Source of the DNA: Planococcus sp. MER TA 32b
GTDB lineage: Bacteria; Bacillota; Bacilli; Bacillales_A; Planococcaceae
Assembly (NCBI GenBank): GCA_023715185.1
Contig: JAMCAN010000004.1
Span: 62,001-126,000 of the forward strand
Length of the DNA stretch: 64,000 bases
Direction of reading: 5' to 3'
The notes beneath the pieces were generated by a model. The model did no database searches. It was not told the origin of the DNA and saw only the letters and a list, made by a program, of their open reading frames with translations. Below, one piece after another: positions 19,777-29,925 of this stretch. Within the stretch, counting starts at the first letter, position 1; each line of letters begins with the position of its first letter. A program made the translations under genes and the position numbers.

Positions 19777-19814
19777 GTAGTGGTTAGAGAAGTTGAATAT
19801 TACTATATAAGTTG

Positions 19815-19847
19815 GAAATCCAGGAGCAATAGCTCCCGGGATTTTTT
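19815..19847 (+). terminator. Second copy of the yvoF-type terminator
   Basis: AATCCAGGAGC pairs with GCTCCCGGGATT around AATA and runs into seven Ts. Its sequence closely resembles the terminator at 19165, and the two flank the repeat block. Confidence 0.75.
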
Positions 19848-19857
19848 TGCCTTATTC

Positions 19858-19887
19858 TTGACCTTCTCCCATAATATGCGATAAAAT
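19858..19887 (+). promoter_or_regulatory. Promoter of the his operon
   Basis: TTGACC (19858-19863), an 18-base spacer and TAAAAT (19882-19887) lie downstream of the repeat block and about 60 bases before the hisZ ATG. I see no T-box leader between them. Confidence 0.6.
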
Positions 19888-19948
19888 AATAATTACTTTA
19901 TTACATTAGCGAACTAAAGTAAAATATCCATAAATAGGAAGTGAATTT

Positions 19949-21112
19949 ATGACAATCCAGATGTTCGAAAAGCCGCTGGGCATGCGCGATGATTTTCCTT
20001 CTATAGTAAAAAGGAAATCAAAGCTCAGCAAAGTTGGTATAAAGATAATGGAGCTATTCGGCTACGAGATGCTGCAGACACCGAGTTTGGAATATTACGA
20101 AACGATCGGCAAGATTTCGGCGATCGCTGACAATCAATTGTTCAAATTGCTGGATAACCAAGGCCAGACATTGGTGCTGCGTCCGGACATGACTTCACCG
20201 ATTGCGCGCGTAGCGGCATCAAAATTACTGAAGGAAAAAATGCCGGTGCGACTCGGCTATTATTCAAATGTGTTCCGCGCGCAATTGAGGGAAGGCGGAC
20301 GCCCTGCGGAATTCGAGCAGATGGGTGTCGAGCTGATCGGTGATGAATCGCTTTACGCCGATGCGGAAGTCATTCTTTTAGCGACAGAAATCCTGCGCGG
20401 TCTGAATGTCGAATCAGGGCGTATTGTTATCGGCCATACCCAATTGCTGCAGCAAGTATTGCGGGGATATGGGCTGGACGCTGCGCTGGCTGAGAAGCTG
20501 CGTGCTGAAATGGTGGCGAAAAACAAAGTCGCTTATGAAAATATGGTCGATAACCTGGTCGACGATGCGGCTGCGAAAAATTCGCTCAAACTGATTATGA
20601 ATACGACGCGTCTCGAAGACTGGGAACAGTGGATCGATCAATCAGATGCGGTGCAGCAGTCGCTTTATGAGGACATGCGCAAATTGAAAACCTTATTGGA
20701 CCGCAATGGTTTGGCGGATTTTGTAACTTACGACCTTTCATTTACGAGCCATATGACATATTACACCGGCATGGTTTTTGAAATCTACGGCGAAGGCAGC
20801 GGTTTTCCTCTGGGGAACGGCGGGCGTTATGATGGCTTGATGAAGCAATTCGGATTGCATGTCGGCGCTACCGGCTTTGGCCTGCGTGTCGACCGTTTGC
20901 TGGAAGCGATGCCGGCTGAACAGGAAAATGCGAAGCAAACCCTGATTTTATTTAATGAAGAAAATGAAGAAAATGCTCATACTGAAGCGAATAAACTAAG
21001 AGCAGCAGGTGAGAGAGTGACATTGCAATTCGCTCCTGCTGTTAAAGCCCAGGAAGAATTCAGTTCACTGTTCTCTAAAGTGGTTCGGATGGACGGTGAA
21101 GAAAATGGATAA
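19949..21112 (+). CDS. hisZ: ATP phosphoribosyltransferase regulatory subunit HisZ
   Basis: HisZ is a histidyl-tRNA-synthetase-like protein that lacks aminoacylation activity and forms a complex with short-form HisG to allow histidine feedback control. The 387-residue protein keeps synthetase-like motifs: motif 2 in [28 protein letters not shown] and motif 3 near [14 protein letters not shown]. The start ATG follows ATAGGAAGTG. It is the first gene of the operon hisZ-G-D-B-H-A-F-IE, the same order as in B. subtilis. It overlaps hisG by eight bases. Confidence 0.95.
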   Translation: MTIQMFEKPLGMRDDFPSIVKRKSKLSKVGIKIMELFGYEMLQTPSLEYYETIGKISAIADNQLFKLLDNQGQTLVLRPDMTSPIARVAASKLLKEKMPVRLGYYSNVFRAQLREGGRPAEFEQMGVELIGDESLYADAEVILLATEILRGLNVESGRIVIGHTQLLQQVLRGYGLDAALAEKLRAEMVAKNKVAYENMVDNLVDDAAAKNSLKLIMNTTRLEDWEQWIDQSDAVQQSLYEDMRKLKTLLDRNGLADFVTYDLSFTSHMTYYTGMVFEIYGEGSGFPLGNGGRYDGLMKQFGLHVGATGFGLRVDRLLEAMPAEQENAKQTLILFNEENEENAHTEANKLRAAGERVTLQFAPAVKAQEEFSSLFSKVVRMDGEENG

Positions 21113-21719
21113 ACTGACAATTGCGATGCCGAAAGGACGCATATTTGAAGAAGCATATGAACTGTTGGTAAAGGCAGGCTTTGACTTGCCGGAGGAATTG
21201 GATGATTCCCGTAAATTGATTGTGGAAGCGCCAAACGAAGGTTTCCGGTTTATCCTGTCGAAGCCGATGGATGTGCCTGTTTATGTGGAACATGGTGTAG
21301 CCGATATCGGAATTGCCGGCAAAGATGTGATGCTTGAGCAGGCGAGGGATATTCATGAGCTGCTGGATCTCGAAATCAGCCGCTGCTATATCGCGACTGC
21401 GGGTTTGCCGGATACGAAAATGGATGAAATGACTCCGCGGATTGCTACGAAATATCCGGAGATCGCGTCACAATTTTTCAGAAGCCGGGGTGAGCAGGTG
21501 GAAATCATCGAGCTGAATGGTTCGATCGAGCTGGCGCCGATGATCGGTTTGGCGGAACGGATTGTCGATATAGTGTCGACAGGCAAAACTTTGAAAGAAA
21601 ATGGACTCGTTGAATACGATAAAATTACAGACATCACTTCACGGCTTATTGCGAACCCGGTCAGCTACCGGCTGAAACAGACGAGGATCGATGAAATCGT
21701 GGAGCGTTTAAGAAAGTAG
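21105..21719 (+). CDS. hisG: ATP phosphoribosyltransferase catalytic subunit, short form
   Basis: HisG catalyses the first step of histidine biosynthesis, joining ATP and PRPP. The 204-residue length shows the short form without the C-terminal regulatory domain, which explains why hisZ is present. Motifs include [11 protein letters not shown] at the N-terminus, the periplasmic-binding-like domain with [11 protein letters not shown], and the PRPP loop in [21 protein letters not shown] use the ATG at 21105; a GTG at 21096 would fall in the ribosome site GGTGAA. Confidence 0.96.
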   Translation: MDKLTIAMPKGRIFEEAYELLVKAGFDLPEELDDSRKLIVEAPNEGFRFILSKPMDVPVYVEHGVADIGIAGKDVMLEQARDIHELLDLEISRCYIATAGLPDTKMDEMTPRIATKYPEIASQFFRSRGEQVEIIELNGSIELAPMIGLAERIVDIVSTGKTLKENGLVEYDKITDITSRLIANPVSYRLKQTRIDEIVERLRK

Positions 21720-21727
21720 GCGTTAAT

Positions 21728-23011
21728 ATGAACATCACCCGATTGTCGTCCGCAGTTTCAATCAGAAGAACCGGCGGAAATGCCACAATGGAACAAATAG
21801 CGGCTGTAAAAGGGATCATCCAAGAGGTGAGGGACGAAGGTGACGCTGCGCTGCTCCGCTATGCTAAAAAATGGGACCAGGCGGACTTGAGCGATTTGCG
21901 TGTATCACAGGAAGAAATTGATCAAGCGGTAATCCGGTTTGATCCGCAATTATTCAGTGACCTGACAGAGGCTGCCGAAAATATTCGAGTTTATCATGAA
22001 AATCAGAAGCAGGAAGGATATAAAGTGACCCAGCCAAACGGTTCCTATATCGGGCAGCGTGTGACGGCCATCGAATCAGCCGGCTTATATGTCCCAGGCG
22101 GCACGGCAGCGTATCCTTCCTCGGTTCTGATGAATGTCATACCGGCTCAAGCGGCAGGCGTCCAAAGAATTGTGCTGATGTCACCTCCCGCAGCAGACGG
22201 TTCGCTGTCGGACGGTGTGTTAGCGGCAGCCCATATCCTGGGGGTCGATGAAATCTATAAATCCGGGGGAGCGCAAGCGATCGCAGCTCTTGCTTACGGT
22301 ACAGAATCCATCGCGCCGGTCGATAAGATTACAGGCCCCGGCAATATTTTTGTGGCGCTGGCCAAAAGCGAAGTGAATGGAGACGTGGCGATCGATATGA
22401 TTGCAGGTCCAAGTGAAATTGCCATCATCGCTGATGCAACGGCATACCCTGACGAAATTGCAGCAGATCTCTTGTCGCAGGCGGAGCATGATCCGATGGC
22501 GAGTGCAGTGTTGTTGACGACGGATGAAGCATTGGCTAAAGCAGTGTCTGATGAAGTGGAAAAGCAATTGGCAGAGTTGCCGAGGCAATCGATTGCCAGA
22601 GCTGCCATCGATGGATTCGGTGCGATTTATCTTGGTGAAACAATGGAAGAACTGATAGAGGCGGCCAATCAACTGGCACCTGAACATCTTGAAATCATGA
22701 CGGCGAACGCAGTGGAAGACGCTGAAAAGATCAGGCATGCCGGAGCCATCTTCATCGGGCGCTATTCATCGGAGCCGATCGGCGATTATTTTGCCGGCAC
22801 CAACCATGTGTTGCCGACCAACAGCACAGCGCGGTTCTCGAGCGCTTTATCAGTCTATGATTTTTTGAAGCGGACAAGCATCATCCATTACAGTGAGCAG
22901 GCGTGGCAGGACAATAAAGAGAAGATTGCGCGGCTGGCGAGGCTTGAAGGCTTGGAAGCCCATGCGAGGGCAGTGGAATCAAGGCAATGGAAAAAGGAGA
23001 ATCGATTATGA
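21728..23011 (+). CDS. hisD: Histidinol dehydrogenase
   Basis: HisD oxidises L-histidinol to L-histidine in two NAD-dependent steps, the end of the pathway. The 427-residue protein has the family signature around IDMIAGPSEIAIIADATAYPDEIAADLLSQAEHDPMA, with the Zn and catalytic residues in AEHD, and the downstream segments QLAPEHLEI and PIGDYFAGTNHVLPT. It starts with ATG eight bases after hisG and overlaps the hisB start by four. Confidence 0.97.
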   Translation: MNITRLSSAVSIRRTGGNATMEQIAAVKGIIQEVRDEGDAALLRYAKKWDQADLSDLRVSQEEIDQAVIRFDPQLFSDLTEAAENIRVYHENQKQEGYKVTQPNGSYIGQRVTAIESAGLYVPGGTAAYPSSVLMNVIPAQAAGVQRIVLMSPPAADGSLSDGVLAAAHILGVDEIYKSGGAQAIAALAYGTESIAPVDKITGPGNIFVALAKSEVNGDVAIDMIAGPSEIAIIADATAYPDEIAADLLSQAEHDPMASAVLLTTDEALAKAVSDEVEKQLAELPRQSIARAAIDGFGAIYLGETMEELIEAANQLAPEHLEIMTANAVEDAEKIRHAGAIFIGRYSSEPIGDYFAGTNHVLPTNSTARFSSALSVYDFLKRTSIIHYSEQAWQDNKEKIARLARLEGLEAHARAVESRQWKKENRL

Positions 23012-23595
23012 GAAAAGCGGAATTGAAGCGCAATACAAATGAAACGAAAATAGATATCGCATTTTCAATTGACGGCGAAGGCAAGGCGGACATCGAGACG
23101 GGTGTACCGTTTATGGACCACATGCTGGATCTGTTCATCAAGCACGGTTTATTTGATGGGAGCATCAAGGCGGATGGCGATACGCACATTGATGACCACC
23201 ATACGACTGAAGATATCGGAATTGTGCTGGGCCAGGCTGTCAGGGAAGCGCTTGGCGATAAAAAAGGCATACGCCGCTACGGCAACGCGTTTGTGCCGAT
23301 GGACGACGCATTGGCGCACGTGGTCATCGACTGTTCGAACCGTCCGCACCTTGAGTTCAGAGGTGATATCCCGAATGAAAAAGTCGGCACTTTCGATACG
23401 GAACTGGTTTATGAATTCCTATGGAAATTTGCGCTTGAATCCCGCATGAATGTCCACGTCATCATCCATTACGGCAAGAACACGCATCATATTATCGAAG
23501 CTGTGTTCAAAGCGCTGGCACGCGCACTTGATGAAGCCACTTCAATAGACCCGAGGGTCAAAGGGGTGCCTTCGACAAAGGGGCTGCTGACATGA
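23008..23595 (+). CDS. hisB: Imidazoleglycerol-phosphate dehydratase
   Basis: HisB removes water from imidazole-glycerol phosphate, using manganese. The 195-residue protein shows the metal-binding repeats typical of the family, MDHMLDLFIKHG and DDHHTTEDIGI in the first half and RPHLEF and HHIIEAVFKALARALDEA in the second. I use ATG 23008, which has GGAG at good distance; the frame opens at 22987 inside hisD. It is the monofunctional form, without the phosphatase domain of enteric bacteria. Confidence 0.96.
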   Translation: MRKAELKRNTNETKIDIAFSIDGEGKADIETGVPFMDHMLDLFIKHGLFDGSIKADGDTHIDDHHTTEDIGIVLGQAVREALGDKKGIRRYGNAFVPMDDALAHVVIDCSNRPHLEFRGDIPNEKVGTFDTELVYEFLWKFALESRMNVHVIIHYGKNTHHIIEAVFKALARALDEATSIDPRVKGVPSTKGLLT

Positions 23596-24245
23596 TCATC
23601 GGCATCATCGATTACGGCATGGGCAATCTTTTCAGTGTCGAACAGGCATTGAAAAGACTCGATTGTACAGTCATTCTTTCCGATGACCCGGAAACGCTGC
23701 TGGAAGCGGAAGCGATTCTGCTGCCTGGTGTTGGGGCTTTTCCCGACGCGATGGAGCTGCTGGATTCGAAAGGTTTGTCGGAATTCATCCGTTCGCTGCC
23801 TGAAAAGGGCATACCGCTGCTCGGAATTTGTCTGGGTATGCAATTACTATATGAAGACAGTTCGGAAGTTCGGCTGTCAAAAGGTCTTGGACTGCTTAAA
23901 GGCAAAGTCCGGCGTTTTGAAAAAGGAACTTACCGCATCCCGCATATGGGATGGAACCGGCTCGGATTTTCCCGAATGCCATTGTGGCTGAAAAGTCTTC
24001 AAGTCGATACGCATGTTTATTTCGTGCATTCATTCTATGTTACGGAAGCAGAGAAAACGGAAATTTTTGCGTCAGCCGAATACGGCAATATCGATGTTCC
24101 GGGAGTTGTCGGCAAGGGACTTGTGACCGGAATGCAATTTCATCCGGAAAAATCGGGGGATTTCGGCCATTATTTATTGGAGCAATGGATCGCGAATGTC
24201 AGGGGGAACAATAATGAGCAATTTTCAAATCTATCCGGCAATTGA
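23592..24245 (+). CDS. hisH: Imidazole glycerol phosphate synthase, glutaminase subunit
   Basis: HisH releases ammonia from glutamine and passes it to HisF. The 217-residue class I amidotransferase has the nucleophile Cys80 in GICLGMQLL and the His/Glu pair in MQFHPEKSG. Its last ten codons run into hisA, overlapping by 32 bases, which is longer than the other overlaps in this operon and gives an unusual tail ([12 protein letters not shown]). Confidence 0.95.
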   Translation: MIIGIIDYGMGNLFSVEQALKRLDCTVILSDDPETLLEAEAILLPGVGAFPDAMELLDSKGLSEFIRSLPEKGIPLLGICLGMQLLYEDSSEVRLSKGLGLLKGKVRRFEKGTYRIPHMGWNRLGFSRMPLWLKSLQVDTHVYFVHSFYVTEAEKTEIFASAEYGNIDVPGVVGKGLVTGMQFHPEKSGDFGHYLLEQWIANVRGNNNEQFSNLSGN

Positions 24246-24942
24246 CCTGAGAGGCGGGAAATGTGTCCGCCTGTTCCAGGGCGATTACGGACAGGAAACA
24301 GTTTACGGTGATTCGCCTGTCGTGATGGCGAAGAAATTTGCGGAAGCGGGAGCGGAATGGCTGCATATGGTCGACCTGGACGGGGCAAAGGCGGGTCACC
24401 GCATCAATGATAAGTCCGTAATTGAAGCGGCGAAGCTGGGCTTGAAAGTGCAAGTTGGCGGCGGCATCCGTACAGCTGAAGATATCCGTTATTATCTGGA
24501 TAACGGTATAGCCCGCGTCATTATCGGCAGTCTGGCAATCCGTGAACCGGAGCTGGTGGTTTCTTTCATCGAAGAATTTGGCGCAGACCGCATAGTCATC
24601 GGCATCGACGCGAAAGATGGGCTGGCAGCCACTGAAGGGTGGACGGAAACATCTGTGCAGCCGGCGGCAGAAGTCGCGCGTTTTTTTGTTTCGAAAGGGG
24701 CGCGCCATTTTATCTATACCGACATTGCGACTGATGGAACCCTGGCAGGACCGAATATCGAAGCCAATAAACAATTGGTTGAAGACGGTGCAGCGGAAGT
24801 CATCGTTTCGGGCGGCATCGGTACGATTGAAGATGTGAAGAATGTCAAAGCGGCGGCAAAAAGCAGTGCGGTTGCCGGAGTTATAATCGGAAAAGCGCTT
24901 TACGAAGAGCGGTTTTCACTGGAGGAGGCTTTGTCATGCTGA
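24214..24942 (+). CDS. hisA: ProFAR isomerase
   Basis: HisA performs the Amadori-type isomerisation of ProFAR in a TIM barrel. The 242-residue protein has the catalytic aspartate at residue 11 ([14 protein letters not shown]) and phosphate-binding loops such as VGGGIRT and VSGGIGT. The ATG at 24214 follows AGGGGGAACAATA. The gene starts inside hisH and ends inside hisF, so translation is probably coupled throughout. Confidence 0.96.
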   Translation: MSNFQIYPAIDLRGGKCVRLFQGDYGQETVYGDSPVVMAKKFAEAGAEWLHMVDLDGAKAGHRINDKSVIEAAKLGLKVQVGGGIRTAEDIRYYLDNGIARVIIGSLAIREPELVVSFIEEFGADRIVIGIDAKDGLAATEGWTETSVQPAAEVARFFVSKGARHFIYTDIATDGTLAGPNIEANKQLVEDGAAEVIVSGGIGTIEDVKNVKAAAKSSAVAGVIIGKALYEERFSLEEALSC

Positions 24943-25688
24943 CGAAACGCATTATTCCCTGCCTTGATGTAAAAGAGGGGCGGGTGGTAAAAGGAGTCAG
25001 CTTCGTATCCTTGAGAGACGCGGGGGATCCGGTGGAACTCGCCAGATTCTACGACAAGCAAGGAGCCGATGAACTGACATTCCTCGATATCTCCGCTTCG
25101 CATGAAGGAAAAGAGACGATGGTCGAAGTCGTCAAAATAGTCGCCAGTGAACTGTCGATCCCCTTTACAGTTGGAGGCGGCATTCGTACGCTTGAAGATA
25201 TCAAACGCATGCTCCGCGCTGGCGCTGACAAGGTTTCATTGAACACGGCCGCACTGGACCGTCCTGAATTGATCAAAGAAGGTGCCGACTTTTTCGGGTC
25301 GCAATGCATCGTCGTAGCAATTGATGCCAAGTGGAACGGTGAAGGGTGGGACGTCTATACCCACGGCGGCCGCAATAAAACCGGATGGGATGCCGTGGAA
25401 TGGGCGAAACGGAGCGTTGAACTCGGCGCTGGTGAATTGCTGCTGACGAGTATGGACAAGGACGGATCGAAAGACGGATTCGATTTGGCGCTGACTGAGG
25501 CAGTGAGAAGCGCGGTGGAAGTTCCTGTCATCGCAAGCGGCGGCGCAGGAAACCGTGAGCATTTCAAAGAGGTTTTTGAGAAAGTGGATGCGGACGCGGC
25601 GCTTGCCGCATCGATCTTTCATTATAAAGAAACAAGCATCGCAGAAGTGAAAGACTACCTGCGCACAGAAGGAGTGAATGTCAGATGA
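24936..25688 (+). CDS. hisF: Imidazole glycerol phosphate synthase, cyclase subunit
   Basis: HisF closes the imidazole ring and produces AICAR, using ammonia from HisH. The 250-residue TIM barrel has catalytic Asp11 in [15 protein letters not shown] and the second aspartate in [10 protein letters not shown]. Phosphate-binding segments [10 protein letters not shown] and [11 protein letters not shown] are present. The ATG overlaps the hisA stop by seven bases, and the end overlaps hisIE by four. Confidence 0.97.
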   Translation: MLTKRIIPCLDVKEGRVVKGVSFVSLRDAGDPVELARFYDKQGADELTFLDISASHEGKETMVEVVKIVASELSIPFTVGGGIRTLEDIKRMLRAGADKVSLNTAALDRPELIKEGADFFGSQCIVVAIDAKWNGEGWDVYTHGGRNKTGWDAVEWAKRSVELGAGELLLTSMDKDGSKDGFDLALTEAVRSAVEVPVIASGGAGNREHFKEVFEKVDADAALAASIFHYKETSIAEVKDYLRTEGVNVR

Positions 25689-26311
25689 CTCAATTGAAAT
25701 ACGATCAGGACGGCTTAGTGCCGGTAATCATACAGGACAGCGGAACAAAACAGGTGCTGACTTTGGCGTACGCCAATCAGGAGGCGATCGAAAAGACGAT
25801 GGAGAACGGCGAAACCTGGCTCTATTCCAGAAGCCGCAAAGAATTATGGAATAAAGGAGCGACGAGCGGCAATACACAAAAAGTCGTTTCGGTACAAGTG
25901 GATTGCGACGCTGATGCTGTTATCTATGAAGTGATTCCAAACGGACCTGCCTGCCATACAGGCGAGCAGTCATGCTTCAATGAAACGATTTATGGAGAAA
26001 GCAAAGCTGCGGCTGGAGACATGCTTGAAGAGCTGAAAGTGTTGATCCGCAACCGCCAGAGCGAAATGCCGGAAGGTGCCTATACGACTTATCTCTTTGA
26101 AGAAGGCGTTGATAAGATCTGCAAGAAAGTCGGTGAAGAAGCGGCGGAAGTGATCATCGCGGCGAAGAACCGGGACGCTGAAGAACTTTCGATGGAAACA
26201 GCCGATCTCTTCTATCACGTAATGGTCCTGCTTCAGGAACAGGGAGTGGATCTGGACAAGGTAATGGCTGTTTTAAAGGAGCGCCACCAGACAAAAACCA
26301 CAAGTAAATAA
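25685..26311 (+). CDS. hisIE: Bifunctional phosphoribosyl-AMP cyclohydrolase/phosphoribosyl-ATP pyrophosphatase
   Basis: The 208-residue protein carries HisI and HisE as fused domains and performs steps two and three of histidine synthesis. The N-terminal domain (about 1-115) has zinc-binding cysteines in VDCDADAV and [11 protein letters not shown] and the motif [13 protein letters not shown]. The C-terminal domain (about 120-208) has [24 protein letters not shown], the MazG-like pyrophosphohydrolase motif. In B. subtilis nomenclature it is called hisI. It is the last his gene. Confidence 0.96.
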   Translation: MTQLKYDQDGLVPVIIQDSGTKQVLTLAYANQEAIEKTMENGETWLYSRSRKELWNKGATSGNTQKVVSVQVDCDADAVIYEVIPNGPACHTGEQSCFNETIYGESKAAAGDMLEELKVLIRNRQSEMPEGAYTTYLFEEGVDKICKKVGEEAAEVIIAAKNRDAEELSMETADLFYHVMVLLQEQGVDLDKVMAVLKERHQTKTTSK

Positions 26312-26391
26312 GTGCCGGATATGCTATACTTAAAGGATATTAAAGGGAAGGACGATCACGGTCGATCCTATAACTTTTTCGGAGGCTTATT

Positions 26392-27918
26392 TTGGAGAAT
26401 AAAAAGAAAAACAATCACGAGAATGTACTGTCATTCATTCCTACAGGTGAATATTACTATAAGAAAGCGCTCAAGGAATTGCAGCGCGACAATTACCCGA
26501 AAGCTCATAAGTATCTGCAGCGGGCCACGGAATTGAGCCCGGAAGATCCGCTGATCATGATGCAGTTTGGCATTGTACTGATGGAGATGCAGGAATTTGA
26601 ACAGGCAATGGACGTATTGCGGACAGCCCGGGAGCTGGATCCGGAAGAAACGGACATCCTGTTTTTCCTGTCAGAAGTACATGCCCATATGGGTTTATTT
26701 TTGGATGCGCGGAAATATGCCAAACGTTATGTAGAAGCCGATGTCCAAGGAAAGTACGCTGAGGAAGCGATGGAAATCATCGATTTTGCCGAACAGGAAG
26801 ATTGGCAGCTGCTGGACGATGAAGGTGAAGCTCAGGACAGTGAATACTTCTATCTCCAGGAAAAAGCGCGCCGTTTGATGGAGCAGGGGAATTTCACTGA
26901 TGCAATCAAAATGCTGGAAGACCTGGTTGCAGACAAGCCGGATTTCTGGGGGGCGCATAATAATTTGGCGCTCGCCTATTTCTATATAGGGGAAACAGAA
27001 ATGGCGAAGGCGCTGCTGCACGATGTATTGCGGAGAAATACCGGGAACTTGCATGCATTATGTAATTTGGCCGTCTTTCATTATTATGAGAAGAACGATG
27101 AATTGGATGATATATTGGACCTTCTTAAAAAAATCCAGCCGTATGTATTCGAACACCGCTACAAATTAGGGGCGACTTTTGCGCTTGTCGGCAAGTATAA
27201 AGAAGCTTACCGCTGGCTGAGAAGTTTGCAGAAAAGAGGATTTGACGGGGATCCGGCATTTTACTTCTGGCTGTCTCATGCCGCATACCATTCGAATCAC
27301 GAAGACGTCGCCAGACAGGCCTGGAAACAACTGACCGCGATGGACCCTGGGAAAGAAGGATACGAACCTTGGCAGGAAAATGTGACGATGCCGCATTCGG
27401 ATGCCTTGGAGCACGACCGGGATTATCTGATCGAGAAGCTGGACCATTCACATCGAAGCGAAAGATTATACGGGATGTTCCTGCTCGGCAAATCCTCACA
27501 TAAACAGGAAATCATCGCCCATCCGAAATGGTTGAAGAGTGAACAGCCAACGCTGATCGAAACATTTATGCTCGGCTATGCTCTGGGACATCCATTCAAG
27601 GGGGATGAACCTGAAGAGCGGGCGTTTCTTCGGGCGATCCAAGCAACCGAAATCCTTTATGGAAATGAAGGGATGGTAACCCAGCAGGGATCATATGCTT
27701 TTCAAATGTGGTTTATGCTGGTCGATAACGCCTTCCAAAAAAATTATCCTTTTAAAAACCCTAATGCGCTGGCGGCTTCTGTGGATTATATGGTGAAATC
27801 CTCAAGAGACCAAAGCATTACTAAAAAGGCGACTGCTGAAAAGTACGGTATTTCAACAGCCACCCTGACAAAATACATTAATGAGATGATTGAATTTTTG
27901 CCTCTGTTTGAGTCATAG
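26392..27918 (+). CDS. Tetratricopeptide-repeat protein, YvcD-like, with C-terminal helix-turn-helix-like segment
   Basis: The 508-residue soluble protein starts with TTG, with GGAGG five to eight bases upstream. The first 300 residues contain tandem TPR-type helical repeats, for example YYKKALKELQRDNYPKAHKYLQRATELSPEDP and LDPEETDILFFLSEVHAHMG. The final 35 residues (ITKKATAEKYGISTATLTKYINEMIEF) look like a helix-turn-helix of the kind found in small transposase-like or phage regulators. The gene lies between his and trxB, as yvcD does in B. subtilis. The function is unknown; TPR domains usually mediate protein contacts. Confidence 0.82.
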   Translation: MENKKKNNHENVLSFIPTGEYYYKKALKELQRDNYPKAHKYLQRATELSPEDPLIMMQFGIVLMEMQEFEQAMDVLRTARELDPEETDILFFLSEVHAHMGLFLDARKYAKRYVEADVQGKYAEEAMEIIDFAEQEDWQLLDDEGEAQDSEYFYLQEKARRLMEQGNFTDAIKMLEDLVADKPDFWGAHNNLALAYFYIGETEMAKALLHDVLRRNTGNLHALCNLAVFHYYEKNDELDDILDLLKKIQPYVFEHRYKLGATFALVGKYKEAYRWLRSLQKRGFDGDPAFYFWLSHAAYHSNHEDVARQAWKQLTAMDPGKEGYEPWQENVTMPHSDALEHDRDYLIEKLDHSHRSERLYGMFLLGKSSHKQEIIAHPKWLKSEQPTLIETFMLGYALGHPFKGDEPEERAFLRAIQATEILYGNEGMVTQQGSYAFQMWFMLVDNAFQKNYPFKNPNALAASVDYMVKSSRDQSITKKATAEKYGISTATLTKYINEMIEFLPLFES

Positions 27919-27927
27919 GCATAAAAG

Positions 27928-27956
27928 TTGATGCATCTGGCTGAATCTTATACGAT
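27928..27956 (+). promoter_or_regulatory. Candidate trxB promoter
   Basis: TTGATG (27928-27933) and TACGAT (27951-27956) have a 17-base spacer and lie 30 bases before the trxB ATG. Confidence 0.45.
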
Positions 27957-27974
27957 TTAGCTATTGAATGTTAG

Positions 27975-28940
<966 letters not shown>

Positions 28941-28972
28941 TTTAATGCTTTCTTAATGTAGCTGTAATACAT

Positions 28973-29001
28973 TTGACATGTATAAGAGGTATAGTAAGAA
29001 T
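28973..29001 (+). promoter_or_regulatory. Orphan promoter-like element after trxB
   Basis: A consensus TTGACA (28973-28978) is followed 17 bases later by AAGAAT (28996-29001). A transcript from here would meet the terminator at 29035 within about 70 bases, so it could give a very short RNA or be non-functional. Confidence 0.35.
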
Positions 29002-29034
29002 AGTAAATTGACCCCCTTTTTATAGAAGTTTTGA

Positions 29035-29076
29035 AAGGCTGTTTTCCGAATCATCGGGAAGCAGCCTCTTTTTTTG
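29035..29076 (+). terminator. Intrinsic terminator downstream of trxB
   Basis: AGGCTGTTTTCCGA pairs with TCGGGAAGCAGCCT, with a small internal mismatch, around ATCA and is followed by seven Ts. Confidence 0.82.
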
Positions 29077-29117
29077 TACCTATAAAAGCAAGTGAACAAA
29101 ATGTAGTAAAGAAGCCA

Positions 29118-29336
29118 GTTTGTATAAACGCTTCGTCGCTTTGGAAAGGGAAAAGACTATGCTCCTGCGCACTGCTCGTCGCAAAGGCGGGCCATCTCCG
29201 TATGGCTCAGCTTAGCTCCTTCTCTGGAGTCAACTTCTCGACAAGAAACAGCAAGAGAGATTTCTTTGTGAGCCAGCGAATTACAGAACCACACTCGGGC
29301 GATGGCCCGAGTTAGCTTTGTGAGAAAACAACATTA
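29118..29336 (+). repeat. Module C repeat, copy 1
   Basis: It begins TTGTATAAACGCTTCGTCGCTTTGGA and carries the perfect 8-bp hairpin ACTCGGGC-GATG-GCCCGAGT at 29293-29312. It lies next to a module A copy, as do the related copies at 42471 and 58790. Internal sequence differs between copies. Small frames inside have no ribosome sites or recognisable product. Confidence 0.68.
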
Positions 29337-29396
29337 CAGAGAAGGGGCAGCTCTCGACTCTTCAATACTTATCTCTCATTCATTTTAAATTAAAAA

Positions 29397-29573
29397 CTTA
29401 GATATGGAGCAAAACAGCGAAGACTCCCAGGTGAGCAGAAACGGAGTTGGCTTTCCAACTCCGTTTCGAGCGAAGTGCTGAGATCCACTCGAGCGAAGTG
29501 GAAAGAGCTCGAGTTAGCTCAGCGCGAGCCACCAGGAAAGCGGAGCTGTTTTGCGGAATATCGGTTTATATTT
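29397..29573 (-). repeat. Module A repeat, copy 2
   Basis: This is the reverse-orientation counterpart of the element at 19226. It starts TTAGATATGGAGCAAAACAGC, contains the same AAACGGAGTTGG hairpin at 29439-29466, and ends GCTGTTTTGCGGAATATCGG. Similarity to the copy at 52966 is high over the first 120 bases. Confidence 0.82.
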
Positions 29574-29613
29574 TTCATTCTCAACAAGCTAATGTGTATT
29601 CCTTTTCTTTTTT

Positions 29614-29856
29614 GTCCAGACTCCAGTGGCCCAGCTCTTCGGGTCATAAGCCACTCTGGCTCTGCGGCAAAAGACGCCGCTCCGCCAGATCGACTTATGC
29701 CTGTCAGAGCTAAACGGGCACTTCCGCTTTTCCTTTCTCCAGACTCCGGCGACCCAGCCCCTCGAGTCGCTTCGGTCTTGCCAGTAATGGCAAAGAACGC
29801 CATTACTTTCAAGTCCTCCAGCGCTTGTCGGGGCTAAACGGGTGCCGTCGCTTTTC
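29614..29856 (+). repeat. Tandem pair of module D repeats
   Basis: Two units of nearly equal length (about 29614-29732 and 29737-29856) share outer sequences of the form TCCAGACTCC-GGCGACCCAGC and GGGGCTAAACGGGTGCC-CGCTTTT, which are partly complementary to each other. Each has a different central hairpin: TCTGGC/GCCAGA with GCGGC/GCCGC in the first unit, AGTAATGGC/GCCATTACT in the second. I remember related sequences as common intergenic repeats in Bacillus and Planococcus. No gene is visible from 28941 to 29925. Confidence 0.75.
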
Positions 29857-29861
29857 TTTTT

Positions 29862-29891
29862 TTGCATGACACGCCAGGATAGTTGTATAAT
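29862..29891 (+). promoter_or_regulatory. Promoter of yvcI-rapZ-glmR-whiA-crh
   Basis: TTGCAT (29862-29867) and the consensus TATAAT (29886-29891) are separated by 18 bases, directly after the module D pair. The position rules out translation from the ATG at 29890. Confidence 0.7.
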
Positions 29892-29925
29892 GGAGAAAGT
29901 TTATAATAGATACGGAGTGTCGAGT

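Noticed and set aside
19888-19948. T-box leader for the his operon
   Set aside because: The distance from promoter to hisZ is about 60 bases, with no terminator hairpin or T-box consensus.
29447-29867. Several 88-120-codon frames on both strands
   Set aside because: They overlap modules A and D, have low-complexity arginine/serine-rich translations and no start signals.
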